Made by a program: the position numbers and the translations under genes | Source of the DNA: Flavobacterium algicola | GTDB lineage: Bacteria > Bacteroidota > Bacteroidia > Flavobacteriales > Flavobacteriaceae | Assembly (NCBI RefSeq): GCF_022399565.1 | Contig: NZ_JAJTUT010000001.1 | Location: 1,353,336 to 1,417,335, forward strand | Direction of reading: 5' to 3' | Length of the DNA stretch: 64,000 nt | The notes under the pieces: generated by a model | Database searches by the model: none | Told to the model about the DNA's origin: nothing | What the model saw: the letters and a program-made list of their open reading frames with translations, nothing else | Shown: in pieces, positions 44,932 to 54,585 of the stretch | How the letters are laid out: the number at the start of each line of letters is the position of its first letter | Position numbering within the stretch: the stretch's first letter is position 1

Positions 44932-45214
44932 TTTTATACTATTAACTAACCAAAAAACTATAAATTATGAAATTTATATCAAATAGGAAGGAAACCACCC
45001 CTTCCGTTTTGTGATTACAAAGTTAAGTAAGAACGTTGATTATTTTGCATCAAAAATGATAATTTTGGTACGATTTATCAAGTTGATTCATAAAAACGGT
45101 TATTTTTTTACATATTATAAAAAAAACCTATAATTTCTGTTATCCTAATAATTATAGACCTAAAGCTTTGCGATAAAAAACTGTGTTTAAATTGTATTTT
45201 TGACGTTTTATAGT
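44932..45214. other. Leader-like stretch with a tiny ORF and second hairpin
   Basis: On the plus strand ATTAACTAACCAAAAAACTA precedes an ATG at 44967 with a 15-codon frame (MKFISNRKETTPSVL, stop at 45012-45014). Its 3' part folds as GGAAGG / CCTTCC (44986-45005). The upstream text resembles leaders of SusC-type genes in flavobacteria, but no such gene follows. Otherwise nothing recognisable to 45214. Confidence 0.35.
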
Positions 45215-47425
45215 CTAAAACACAAATCCAACGCTAATCCAAGTGTAACCATCAGAGTTATCTGGTGTCCATGTATGCTTAATTTCTATAGGACCAATAA
45301 TTGTTTCCAAACCATAACCTACTGCATAGCCTGAGTATTTTGGAACTGACACCCAGTCATTTATATTCTCAAATATTTTATTTCCAACATTTGCAAAATT
45401 GGCAGAAAAATTAAAATGGTTGTTTTTGTAAAATTCATAATCAATATTCCCCATTGTTTTTATGTAACTATTTCCGGCAATACTCAAGAAATCATAGCCA
45501 TAAAATGGTTTAAAATTGTTAATAGGATTAAAACCGTAGCCACCCAACACAAAATTCAAGAAAGGAACACTCTTATCACCTGCAGAAAATCCAGCTTCGT
45601 TTTTAAGAGTGACAGTAAAATTATTAAAAAGTGTAAAGGCTGCGCCAATTTCACCTTTTACAATTGTGTAAGGAGTAAACGCTTTTGTATAATCTGATGA
45701 AGTTAGGTAAGTATGTACGTCACCAGAAAAGCTGTATCCTTTTGATGGAAAATGCTTATCATCAAAACTGTCGTATTTAGCATATCCAAAAGCACTCAAG
45801 TAATTACTGTTATCTATTACTGGGTCGTTATTATTAATGGTCTCTGACTTAATATTCAAATGTTTGAGTTCTAACCCGCCACCTACGAGAAATTTTTGAA
45901 TAAATAGGGATTGAAAGTAAATTTGATTGGTCAAATCCCAAAAATCAATATTCACCGTATTCATACTTAAAAATGCAAAGTCATAATTTTCTGGCGTACT
46001 GGTAATATTTCTATTAAATTGATTAAAATTCGATTTAAAACCAATATTGAAATTATAGCCATTTTCAATATAATAATCAAAATTGTAACGAACATTATCC
46101 CCTAGAACTAGGTCTAAAGAGGCGATATCATTCTTAAAGAAACGTTTTTTTTGTGTCAAATTTATTAAAACACCACTCTTATACAATTCATCATAATGCA
46201 AACCAAACTTCAAATAAGACTTGATAGGTTCTTCTCTTAGAACTAAATTTAAGTCTACGGCGTCAGAATCTTCGGTTGCAGTTAGGTAATAGTTAATACT
46301 ATTAAAATTATGCGTGGCATCAATGTTATTAATTCCTCGCTCGAGTTGCTTGTAATTTATTTTTGAACCTGCTTTAAAACGTAGTTTCCCAGTTATGTAT
46401 TCGCTGGTGTAGTTGTTTAACTCATTGCAATTAATATTGCGTATCGTAAGATTTTCAGATGCTAATTTTAATGGTGGTTTCACATAAATTTCAGTCGTAT
46501 CTGCCAATACTTTCAATTTTTCATAAACAGAGAAAGCCGCTTCTTCACCTTTTCTAATGATGGCAGCTCCTTTGTCAAAAGAAATTACACCATAATCTTT
46601 GATATTGGGTTTTATATAGATATCTGTTTGCTCTATATTGTTCTTCATTGTTTCTATCGAATGCAGATTAGTGATTTGCACCAATATCTTGGTTGCATCA
46701 TTCAAAGATTTTTTACGCAATAAATCATCTTGCACATCTACACCTATTATAATGTCGGCACCCAATGCTCTAATTTCGTTAATAGGGTAGTTGTTAGTAA
46801 CACCACCATCAATCAATAAATCACCATTTAGTTCTATGGGAGAAAACAGTGAGGGGAAAGCAGCACTAATAAGCATGGCTTGAGCTAAATTTCCTTTGTC
46901 AAGTATTACTTGTTTTCCAGTTTCAATATTCGATCCTATACATAAGAAAGGGGTTGGTAAATTATTGAAATCTTCTGTGTATTTTACATTTCGAGTTAGT
47001 TTACTCAATAAATTAAAATTGTAAAGGCCTTTGGATAAAGCCTCTGGAATTCCTATTCTAAATTTATTAAAAGGCAAAACGAGCGCATAACGTTCATCAT
47101 TCCCTTTTTCATAAAAGTTTTTTGAGGCACGAGGGATATAGTCACTTAATAGCTCATCAAAGTTGGTGTCGTTAAAAATAGAATCCAATTGTTTGGCATT
47201 GTATCCTGCTGCATAAAGACCACCAACAATTGCTCCCATACTTGTACCACCAATGTAATCTACTTTTACACCTGCTTCCTCTAGTACTTTTAAAACACCG
47301 ATATGTGCAAATCCCTTAGCTCCACCACCACTTAATACGAGACCAACCTTGGGCCTTTCTTGCTCTTGTGCATTCATATTAAATGTTGCAAGAAGTATAA
47401 GAATGATTAAAATGGATTTACGCAT
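45215..47425 (-). CDS. Patatin-like phospholipase with C-terminal Omp85-type barrel (type Vd-like)
   Basis: About 736 residues from MRKSILIILILLATFNMNA, a signal peptide. The patatin domain (about 25-230) has VGLVLSGGGAKGFAHIGVL (oxyanion), GGTSMGAIVGGLYAAGY (catalytic Ser) and LLIDGGVTNNYP (catalytic Asp). A POTRA-like segment (about 330-400, LRFKAGSKINYKQLERGINN) precedes a beta-barrel of about 330 residues ending WTPDNSDGYTWISVGFVF, like bacterial surface antigen domains. Patatin-POTRA-barrel is the plan of type Vd secretion proteins. It follows uvrC by 39 nt. Confidence 0.9.
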   Translation of the reverse strand: MRKSILIILILLATFNMNAQEQERPKVGLVLSGGGAKGFAHIGVLKVLEEAGVKVDYIGGTSMGAIVGGLYAAGYNAKQLDSIFNDTNFDELLSDYIPRASKNFYEKGNDERYALVLPFNKFRIGIPEALSKGLYNFNLLSKLTRNVKYTEDFNNLPTPFLCIGSNIETGKQVILDKGNLAQAMLISAAFPSLFSPIELNGDLLIDGGVTNNYPINEIRALGADIIIGVDVQDDLLRKKSLNDATKILVQITNLHSIETMKNNIEQTDIYIKPNIKDYGVISFDKGAAIIRKGEEAAFSVYEKLKVLADTTEIYVKPPLKLASENLTIRNINCNELNNYTSEYITGKLRFKAGSKINYKQLERGINNIDATHNFNSINYYLTATEDSDAVDLNLVLREEPIKSYLKFGLHYDELYKSGVLINLTQKKRFFKNDIASLDLVLGDNVRYNFDYYIENGYNFNIGFKSNFNQFNRNITSTPENYDFAFLSMNTVNIDFWDLTNQIYFQSLFIQKFLVGGGLELKHLNIKSETINNNDPVIDNSNYLSAFGYAKYDSFDDKHFPSKGYSFSGDVHTYLTSSDYTKAFTPYTIVKGEIGAAFTLFNNFTVTLKNEAGFSAGDKSVPFLNFVLGGYGFNPINNFKPFYGYDFLSIAGNSYIKTMGNIDYEFYKNNHFNFSANFANVGNKIFENINDWVSVPKYSGYAVGYGLETIIGPIEIKHTWTPDNSDGYTWISVGFVF

Positions 47426-47464
47426 GTATAAAAATTGTGTTTCAATAAATAGCATTGATAATAT

Positions 47465-49276
47465 TTAGGGGGTTTTGGGCGCTGCTTGTGTTTTGTAAAA
47501 TTCGACTATTTTTTTGGCTTTAGACAATCCTATGACGTCTGATATTTCTTTTTCGGATACCAATTGCAATCTTTTAACACTTTTAAAGTGTTGAATAAGA
47601 GTAAGCATGGTCTTTTCGCCAATTCCAGGAATTGATTCTATAGAGCCATTGAGTGCCTCTTTGCTACGTCGGTCTCTATGATGTGTAATTCCAAAACGGT
47701 GCGCTTCATTACGCAATTGTTGAATCACCTTTAATGTTTCTGATTTTTTATCCAAATACAATGGAACCGAATCTCCCGGATAAAATAATTCTTCGAGTCT
47801 TTTCGCAATTCCGATAATAGCTATTTTTCCACGCAATTCCAGCGCATCCAAACTTTTTAATGCCGATGACAATTGTCCTTTACCACCATCAATAATAATC
47901 AAATTGGGTAGAGGCTCATTCTCATCTTTCAGACGTTTATAACGGCGGTACACCACTTCCTCCATAGAAGCAAAATCATCAGGACCTTCAACAGTTTTGA
48001 TGTTAAAATGGCGGTAATCTTTCTTACTTGGTTTACCGTCTTTAAAAACTACACAAGCCGCAACTGGATTGGTACCTTGAATGTTTGAGTTGTCAAAACA
48101 TTCAATGTGTCTCGGTTCAACAGGCAGTCGCAAGTCCTTTTGCATTTGTGCCATAATACGATTGGTATGACGATCAGGATCAACAATTTGCAATTGCTTC
48201 AATTGTTCAATTCTGTAAAATTTAGCATTTCTAATTGATAAATCTAAGATGTGCTTCTTATCTCCCAATTGGGGTACCGTCACTTTAATTTCTTCACCCA
48301 GATCTATAGTAAAGGGAACAATTACTTCGCGGGACAATAACTTGAAACGTTCACGGAGTTCAATAATTGCCAACTCCAGCAACTCTTCATCTGTTTCGTC
48401 AAGTTTCTTTTTAATTTCCATCGTGTGTGAGCGAATTACAGACCCGTGCGAAATTTGTAAAAAATTCACATAAGCAGCACCTTCGTCAGATACTATAGAG
48501 AACACATCGATATTAGTTATTTTTGGATTGACAACCGTAGATCTCGACTGGTAATTCTCCAAAATGGTAATTTTATCTTTAATTTTTTGAGCTTCTTCAA
48601 AGTGCATGTTTTGAGCCAAGTCCATCATCACTCTTTTGAAGTCTTTCATACTGCTTTTAAAATTCCCTTTCAAAATTTCACGAATAGCATCTACTTGCGT
48701 CTGATAATTTTCTAAAGACTCATAACCCTCACAAGGTCCTTTGCAGTTTCCTATATGGTATTCTAAACAAACTTTGAACTTTCCCGACTCAATATTCGAT
48801 TTTGTCAAATCCAGATTGCAGGTTCGTAATGGGTATAATTCTTTAATTAAGTCCAAAATAGTATGAACAGTTTTGAAACTTGTATAAGGTCCAAAATATT
48901 CTGACCCATCTTTAATCATTCTTCTCGTAGCAAAGATTCGGGAGAAAGGTTCCTTCTTAATACAAATCCATGGGTAACTTTTATCATCACGAAGCAGTAC
49001 ATTGTATCTAGGCTGTAGCGTTTTGATTAAATTATTTTCCAACAGCAATGCATCAGTTTCTGTTGGGACAACGATATGCCTAATAGTTACAATTTTTTTT
49101 ACCAACACATTAGTCTTGGCCTGATCATGAACTTTATTAAAGTAAGAGGATACTCTTTTTTTTAGATTTTTAGCCTTACCTACATACAGAATCTTCCCGT
49201 CTTTATCGTAGTATTGGTAAACGCCTGGCCCATCTGGCAAGGTTTGTATTTGAAGTTCAAGACTTGGTTTTTGCAT
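47465..49276 (-). CDS. uvrC: Excinuclease ABC subunit C
   Basis: 603 residues. GIY-YIG nuclease at the N terminus (GPGVYQYYDKDGKILYVGKA), Cys-rich segment (CNLDLTKSN, CLEYHIGNCKGPC), UVR motif near 210-240 (FEEAQKIKDKITIL), RNase H-like nuclease (ECFDNSNIQGTNPVA, LIIIDGGKGQLSSA, HRFGITHHRDRRSK) and a C-terminal HhH pair (SIPGIGEKTMLTLIQHF). It makes both incisions in nucleotide excision repair. The patatin gene follows after 39 nt. Full length and intact. Confidence 0.97.
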   Translation of the reverse strand: MQKPSLELQIQTLPDGPGVYQYYDKDGKILYVGKAKNLKKRVSSYFNKVHDQAKTNVLVKKIVTIRHIVVPTETDALLLENNLIKTLQPRYNVLLRDDKSYPWICIKKEPFSRIFATRRMIKDGSEYFGPYTSFKTVHTILDLIKELYPLRTCNLDLTKSNIESGKFKVCLEYHIGNCKGPCEGYESLENYQTQVDAIREILKGNFKSSMKDFKRVMMDLAQNMHFEEAQKIKDKITILENYQSRSTVVNPKITNIDVFSIVSDEGAAYVNFLQISHGSVIRSHTMEIKKKLDETDEELLELAIIELRERFKLLSREVIVPFTIDLGEEIKVTVPQLGDKKHILDLSIRNAKFYRIEQLKQLQIVDPDRHTNRIMAQMQKDLRLPVEPRHIECFDNSNIQGTNPVAACVVFKDGKPSKKDYRHFNIKTVEGPDDFASMEEVVYRRYKRLKDENEPLPNLIIIDGGKGQLSSALKSLDALELRGKIAIIGIAKRLEELFYPGDSVPLYLDKKSETLKVIQQLRNEAHRFGITHHRDRRSKEALNGSIESIPGIGEKTMLTLIQHFKSVKRLQLVSEKEISDVIGLSKAKKIVEFYKTQAAPKTP

Positions 49277-49653
49277 TATATAGTTGTTTCAACAAATAGA
49301 TTTCAACATTTAACTGTTACGTTATCATAAGATAGCTCACGTCTTCGATTATTACTTTGGGCGTGCCACCATTAAGAGATGAGGCTCTTGCAGTTTGCGC
49401 GTACAAAGCCTCATCTCTTACTGCTGTCGTGCTATCCGCGCTACTTCGGTAGCTAGCTTCTATCACTCACGCAAACCTATCACTTTTCAAAATTTTAATT
49501 TTCATCAGAAAGCAAAAAAAGACATTGTAAGGTAATTGAATATTATTCGTGTTAATTCGGCTATTTCGCACCAAAAAAATGTTGTTTTGTATCGATTTAT
49601 CCAAAATTACGAATTTCAGATAATAATTTCTACATTTAGGCTTTATTTAAGAT
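49277..49653. other. Gap with a long inverted repeat
   Basis: 377 bp between divergent uvrC and the deacylase gene. It holds a perfect 14-bp inverted repeat TAAGAGATGAGGCT / AGCCTCATCTCTTA (49373-49386 and 49407-49420) with a 20-base loop. GGGCGTGCC before it and GCTATCCGCGCTACTTCGG after it are more GC-rich than the surroundings. Probably a dispersed repeat remnant; no gene seen. Confidence 0.6.
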
Positions 49654-50631
49654 ATGAAGAATAACAAACCGTTAATTATATTAGGAGAAACAATTTTGCC
49701 TGGACAAAGCAAAACGATCGACATGGAGATTGCAAAACTCCACAATGCCGCCAAATTAAAAATCCCTGTCATAATTCAACGGTCAAAAATTGCTGGACCT
49801 ACCGTACTTTTTTCTGCAGGAATTCACGGTGACGAAATTAATGGTATCGAAATCGTGCGTCAAATCATATCCAAAAAAATAAACAGGCCCAAACGCGGAA
49901 CCATCATTTGTATCCCGATTATTAATATGTTTGGATACATCAATATGTCGCGCCAATTTCCAGATGGTCGCGATTTAAACCGCGTATTTCCAGGAACAAA
50001 GAAAGGATCATTGGCAAGTAGATTTGCTTACCATGTGATCACAGAAATTTTACCCCATATTGATTATGCAGTTGATTTTCATGCAGGTGGCGCAAGTCGC
50101 TTTAATGCGCCACAACTTAGAATAATTCCCGATAATGAGGAGCTAAAACTTTTGGCTGATATCTTTAATGCTCCTTTTACTTTGTTCTCCAAAAATATTG
50201 CAGGCACTTTTAGAAATTCTTGCCAAAAGACCAATGTTAAAATGCTGCTTTTTGAAGGTGGTAAATCATCAGATATTAATGATGCCGTTGCCCAATCGGG
50301 TATTGAGGGAGTCAAACGTTTCTTGTCTTTCCTATCCATGCTTGATCCCAAACATGATGTTCAGTATAAGGAAACCGATAGTATCTATATAAATAAATCT
50401 ACTTGGTTGCGTGCGAAGTATTCGGGTATGTTACACGATCATAATAAAATTGGAGAATTTGTCAAAAAAGGAGATGTTTTGGCGACTATTACCGATCCTT
50501 TTGGAAAGTTTGAGCAAAAAGTGAAAGCTCCAAATGATGGTTATATTATCAACGCCAATCATTCGCCAATTGTTTATCAAGGTGATGCTGTTTACCATAT
50601 AACTAAGAGTTTGTACAATGAACCAAAATAA
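49654..50631 (+). CDS. Succinylglutamate desuccinylase/aspartoacylase family deacylase
   Basis: 325 residues, M14-like zinc hydrolase fold. Zinc ligands His and Glu are in SAGIHGDEINGIEI near residue 60 and the third His in YAVDFHAGGASR near 150; RQFPDGRDLNRVFPG supplies substrate-binding Arg/Asn residues. The C-terminal part (GDVLATITDPFGKFEQKVKA) is a lipoyl-like beta domain common in the AstE/AspA-like group. The amide substrate is unknown. It overlaps the cyclo-ligase gene by 14 bp. Confidence 0.9.
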   Translation: MKNNKPLIILGETILPGQSKTIDMEIAKLHNAAKLKIPVIIQRSKIAGPTVLFSAGIHGDEINGIEIVRQIISKKINRPKRGTIICIPIINMFGYINMSRQFPDGRDLNRVFPGTKKGSLASRFAYHVITEILPHIDYAVDFHAGGASRFNAPQLRIIPDNEELKLLADIFNAPFTLFSKNIAGTFRNSCQKTNVKMLLFEGGKSSDINDAVAQSGIEGVKRFLSFLSMLDPKHDVQYKETDSIYINKSTWLRAKYSGMLHDHNKIGEFVKKGDVLATITDPFGKFEQKVKAPNDGYIINANHSPIVYQGDAVYHITKSLYNEPK

Positions 50632-51187
50632 GAAAATACTTCGTGCTAAATATAAAGCACTTCGTCTGGCTTTAAGTACCGAAGAAGTAGAGGAGAGGAG
50701 TCTTGCTATTGCAAACCAATTAATTACATTTCCTATTTGGGACAAAACTTATTTTCATATATTTCTTCCTATTGCGGAGTATAATGAGGTAGATACAGAG
50801 TTAATTTTACATTTATTGTCGGGTAAGGACAAAGAGATTGTAATCTCCAAAGCCGATTTTGATTCGAGAATTATGACTCATTACTTATTAACGGACAATA
50901 CCAAAATCAAAAAAAATGAATACAATATTCCGGAACCCGTAGATGGACTTGAAGTACCTTCATTAAAAATTGATGTCGTTTTTGTACCCTTATTAGCTTT
51001 TGATCAAAAAGGACATCGGGTGGGTTATGGTAAAGGATTCTATGACAAATTCTTATCAGAATGCAGACCAGATACGATTAAAATAGGTCTGTCTTTCTTC
51101 GATTCAGAACCTTTTATTGATGATGTTTTTGAGGGAGATATCGCTTTAAACTATTGTATTACTCCAAATAAAATTTATAAGTTTTAA
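50618..51187 (+). CDS. 5-formyltetrahydrofolate cyclo-ligase
   Basis: 189 residues. It converts 5-formyl-THF to 5,10-methenyl-THF with ATP. Family features: LRAKYKALRLALSTEE at the N terminus, PEPVDGLEVP, VVFVPLLAFDQKGHRVGYGKGFYD (the GYGKGFYD motif is diagnostic), and KIGLSFFDSEP. The start overlaps the deacylase gene by 14 bp, indicating coupled translation. Confidence 0.93.
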   Translation: MNQNKKILRAKYKALRLALSTEEVEERSLAIANQLITFPIWDKTYFHIFLPIAEYNEVDTELILHLLSGKDKEIVISKADFDSRIMTHYLLTDNTKIKKNEYNIPEPVDGLEVPSLKIDVVFVPLLAFDQKGHRVGYGKGFYDKFLSECRPDTIKIGLSFFDSEPFIDDVFEGDIALNYCITPNKIYKF

Positions 51188-51272
51188 GTGCAAAAAATAC
51201 ACTAACTCGGTTACTGTTTTTTTCATCATCTACTGTTGTAAATAACAAATACAAAACCATATTTACTAATTA

Positions 51273-51345
51273 ACCCCGACTGCAGCGGCATCCTTGTGGG
51301 GGCTGGCATTTTGCCCTCACAAGATACAGCGAAAGGCGGGAATTC
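51273..51345 (+). repeat. Dispersed hairpin repeat
   Basis: CCCCGACTGCAGCGGCATCC, then CTTGTGGGGGC / GCCCTCACAAG arms with a short loop, then GATACAGCGAAAGGCGGGAAT. This fits, by recall, the intergenic hairpin repeats common in Flavobacterium genomes. A shadow frame on the minus strand here is not a gene. Confidence 0.55.
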
Positions 51346-51456
51346 TATTATAAGGTAGTACAACAGTTTTCCGTTTCTTAATATATCAAAGTACAAAATA
51401 AAAAAAACGGACAAGCTACTGCTCATCCGTTTCTCATAATATATGTGGGTCTTTGC

Positions 51457-52059
51457 TTAATTTTCTTTTTGAAAAGCTTTCTTATTAAACACAATCAAAA
51501 TACCAACTCCGGTAGAGATTGCTACATCAGCTACATTAAAGATGGCGTTGAAGAATGTAAATTCTCTTCCGCCTATAACTGGTAATGCGTCTGGTAAAAA
51601 TCCATGCCATATAGGAAAGTAAAACATATCTACCACTTTACCATGGAACAAGGTGCCATATGGTTGGTCGCTAAAAAGGGTTGCTAAATGGGAATTACTG
51701 TCATCGAAAATAACACCATAAAAAACGGAGTCAATGATGTTACCAAATGCACCAGCAAAAATTAAAGCAATAGCTACTATAAGGAAATTAGAACTTTGTT
51801 TTTGCTCTACGGCATCCCATAACCAATATCCTATTCCGCCAACAGCAAAAATTCTAAAAACAGTTAGAAATAATTTTCCATATTCTCCAGGTATTTTAGT
51901 ACCCCAGGCCATTCCTTCGTTTTCAACAAAAAGTATTTTGCACCAGTTAAAAATTTCGACTTCCTCTCCTAAAATAAAATTTGTTTTTACGAAAATCTTT
52001 GAAACTTGATCAACCAATAAAATAAGGAAGATTAAGAGGTATGCTTTTGCTAATGACAT
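51457..52059 (-). CDS. lspA: Signal peptidase II (lipoprotein)
   Basis: 200 residues with four membrane helices. It removes signal peptides from prolipoproteins at the inner membrane. Catalytic Asp residues are in AGAFGNIIDSVFYG (near 110) and FNVADVAISTGVGIL (near 180). A long insertion between them (FDDSNSHLATLFSDQPYGTL) is usual in Bacteroidetes LspA. The many lipobox proteins in this window are its likely substrates. Not in an operon with ileS here. Confidence 0.93.
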   Translation of the reverse strand: MSLAKAYLLIFLILLVDQVSKIFVKTNFILGEEVEIFNWCKILFVENEGMAWGTKIPGEYGKLFLTVFRIFAVGGIGYWLWDAVEQKQSSNFLIVAIALIFAGAFGNIIDSVFYGVIFDDSNSHLATLFSDQPYGTLFHGKVVDMFYFPIWHGFLPDALPVIGGREFTFFNAIFNVADVAISTGVGILIVFNKKAFQKEN

Positions 52060-52249
52060 TATAATTTTTTTAAGTCTGTAAAAGTAATCATTTTGAGTAA
52101 AAATAGTAGGAACGTAACTATAAATACTTAAATCAATAATAAAATATCTTTTCTCTATTTAGGGAGTGATTATTACACCTACTTCGATGGTAATAAAAAG
52201 GCTTAGTACCACCTTGAATGAGTGAAAAGAATGCTATAATACAGCTGAT

Positions 52250-53290
52250 TTAAAATTCGATTCTTCTTTTTTCTTTACTACTCTGCATAGCAGCTTCAAT
52301 AATTTGCATCACATGAATTCCGTCTTGAGCAGTAACCGGTTCTGCAGTATTGTTTGCGATCGCGTTATACATACCGTCAAAATAATCGTAATAATTGCCT
52401 TTGAGAGTCGGAATGTTTTTACGAACGACTTCTCCATCAATTTCCGTGTGTACTAATCCTTCAAAGCCATCTGCCTCTGTACCCCAATCGCTCAGATTTG
52501 GTTTGTGATTTAGTTTGAGCTGATCTTCTTGAACATCTCCGCGTTGCTTAAAGAAAGATCCTTGTTTACCTTGAAGTATAAAAGACGGAATCATTTCTCG
52601 ATTGAAATAACCTGCTTTCAATCGTACTCTTAGATTTGGGTAAAATAAATTTATATCCAATGAATCGTCTACAACCGAATGTTCTCGTGTTATACGTATG
52701 TCAGCATTGACTGCTTGTGGAAAACCAAATAATGTCAAGGCTTGATCAATCAAATGTGATCCAAGGTCTTTAACAATTCCCGCTCCTGGATTGACAGTTT
52801 CCTTATGCGCTTTTGGACTCAAAGCAGGCGTATAGCGGTCAAAATGAAATTCGGCATCGATGAGGTCTCCCAAAAGTCCATCGTCGCGTACTTTTTTTAC
52901 TGTTTTAAAGTCACTATCCCATCTTCGGTTTTGAAAAACGGCAAGCTTAAGCCCCTTCTCCTTTGCGATTGCTGCCAATTCTTGCGCCTCTGCAACTGTT
53001 GTTGTAAATGCCTTTTCTACAATAGCATGTTTGCCAGAGAGTAGTACTTTTTTTGCGTGCTCGTAATGATGTGCCGTTGGTGTATTGATCACCACGAGTG
53101 CCACTTCGCTTTCTAAAACTGATTCTAGAGTGGGAAAATTAATTGCTTCTGGATAATCGACTTGCATTAATTTTTTGGAACGTTCCCATGCTCCTATCAA
53201 TTCAAAACCTGGATGTAAAGTAAGGAACGGTGCATGAAATACTTTTCCGGACATACCGTAAGAGAGTAATGCTGTTTTTATTTTTTGCAT
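52250..53290 (-). CDS. Gfo/Idh/MocA family oxidoreductase
   Basis: 346 residues. N-terminal Rossmann fold (IKTALLSYGMSGKVFHAPFL, a GxxG variant), then VVINTPTAHHYEHAKKVL and EKAFTTTVAEAQEL, the family's EKP-like motif with Ala for Pro. C-terminal half carries GIVKDLGSHLIDQALTLFG with the catalytic region. It is an NAD(P)-dependent sugar- or inositol-type oxidoreductase of unknown substrate. Follows the OYE gene by 26 nt on the same strand. Confidence 0.9.
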   Translation of the reverse strand: MQKIKTALLSYGMSGKVFHAPFLTLHPGFELIGAWERSKKLMQVDYPEAINFPTLESVLESEVALVVINTPTAHHYEHAKKVLLSGKHAIVEKAFTTTVAEAQELAAIAKEKGLKLAVFQNRRWDSDFKTVKKVRDDGLLGDLIDAEFHFDRYTPALSPKAHKETVNPGAGIVKDLGSHLIDQALTLFGFPQAVNADIRITREHSVVDDSLDINLFYPNLRVRLKAGYFNREMIPSFILQGKQGSFFKQRGDVQEDQLKLNHKPNLSDWGTEADGFEGLVHTEIDGEVVRKNIPTLKGNYYDYFDGMYNAIANNTAEPVTAQDGIHVMQIIEAAMQSSKEKRRIEF

Positions 53291-53316
53291 AAAATTCTAT
53301 TTAAAAAGAATGATGA

Positions 53317-54384
53317 TTATTTTAATTGCGCTCGTTCGTACTGTTTCGGCCATCTAATGTCAGCTTTCAATTCATTTGCGAATTGTAAAGGGAAATAAGG
53401 ATTTCTTAATGATTCTCTTGCAAACATTACTAAATCTGCTTGCTGCTTTGTTAAGATTTCTTCTGCCTGCGTTGCATCTGTAATTAAACCAACTGCACTT
53501 ACAGTTATTCCTGCTTCTTCCTTAATTTGTTGAGCAAATGGAACTTGGTAATTCGGCGCTACTGGGATTTTTTGATGGTGTACTAAACCTCCCGTAGAAA
53601 TATCTATTAGATCGACTCCTTTTTCTTTCAATATTTTACTCAATTGAACAGACTCTTCGATAGTCCAACCGCCATCTGCCCAGTCGGTTGCAGAGATTCG
53701 TACAAATAGAGGCAAATCGGATGGCCACTCTGACTGCACTGCCGCAAGCGTTTCTAAAGCAAATCTGATTCTGTTTTCAAAGCTTCCACCGTATTGATCT
53801 GTTCTTTTATTCGAAAGCGGGGATAAGAATTGGTGAATTAAATATCCATGAGCGGCATGTATCTCTAGTACTTCAAATCCTGCTTGTACTGCTCTCTTCG
53901 TAGCGGATCTGAAAGCTTCGACAATATTCTGAATCTGATTATTATCTAAAGCAATTGGTTCTTCTTCGTTTTCTCCAAAAGCTATGGCTGATGGTGCTAC
54001 GGTTTTCCAGCCGCCTTGCGATTCATTCAGCTGTTGATGTCCTGACCAAGGTGCTGCATGACTTGCTTTGCGACCAGCATGTGCAAGTTGTATCCCAGGT
54101 ACACAATCTTGTGAGCTGATAAATTGATTAATTTCTTTTAGTTTTTCAATTTGTTCATCATTCCATAAACCCAAATCTTCTGGTGAGATGCGTCCTTCGG
54201 GTAATACCGATGTAGCTTCTTGAATAATTAACCCAGCTCCCCCGCTGGCACGGCTCCCTAAATGAACCAAATGCCAATTGTTAGCCAAGCCGTTCTCTGC
54301 CGAATATTGGCACATAGGAGAGATTACAATTCTATTTTTAAATTCTATTTTTTTGATCTTTAAAGGAGAAAATAATAATGACAT
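53317..54384 (-). CDS. Old yellow enzyme family NADPH dehydrogenase (NamA/YqjM-like)
   Basis: 355 residues, FMN-binding TIM barrel. Motifs: RIVISPMCQYSAENGLAN at the N terminus (YqjM-type with Cys near the flavin), VHLGSRASGGAGLIIQEAT, GIQLAHAGRKAS, FEVLEIHAAHGYLIHQFL with SNKRTDQYGGS, and VSAVGLITDATQAEEIL. It reduces activated C=C bonds with NADPH. It probably forms a two-gene unit with the Gfo/Idh gene 26 nt downstream. Confidence 0.93.
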   Translation of the reverse strand: MSLLFSPLKIKKIEFKNRIVISPMCQYSAENGLANNWHLVHLGSRASGGAGLIIQEATSVLPEGRISPEDLGLWNDEQIEKLKEINQFISSQDCVPGIQLAHAGRKASHAAPWSGHQQLNESQGGWKTVAPSAIAFGENEEEPIALDNNQIQNIVEAFRSATKRAVQAGFEVLEIHAAHGYLIHQFLSPLSNKRTDQYGGSFENRIRFALETLAAVQSEWPSDLPLFVRISATDWADGGWTIEESVQLSKILKEKGVDLIDISTGGLVHHQKIPVAPNYQVPFAQQIKEEAGITVSAVGLITDATQAEEILTKQQADLVMFARESLRNPYFPLQFANELKADIRWPKQYERAQLK

Positions 54385-54585
54385 ATTTTTGGCAGTATAT
54401 TTGATTTTAAATAGGAGTTTGTTCTGTAAACAGATAAGGAAGGTAAATTTAATCTATCTCTTCTATATTGAAGATAAAATCGGACTAATTAACAAACATT
54501 TAAAACCTTATACCGTATTATTGCAAAAGAAATAAAATAGAAAAGCTTACTTTTGTGAGTTGAAAAAAAGAATTAAAAATTAAAA

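Noticed and set aside
51226..51426. 66-codon minus-strand frame after the cyclo-ligase gene
   Set aside because: It runs through a dispersed hairpin repeat and has no protein-like features or start context.
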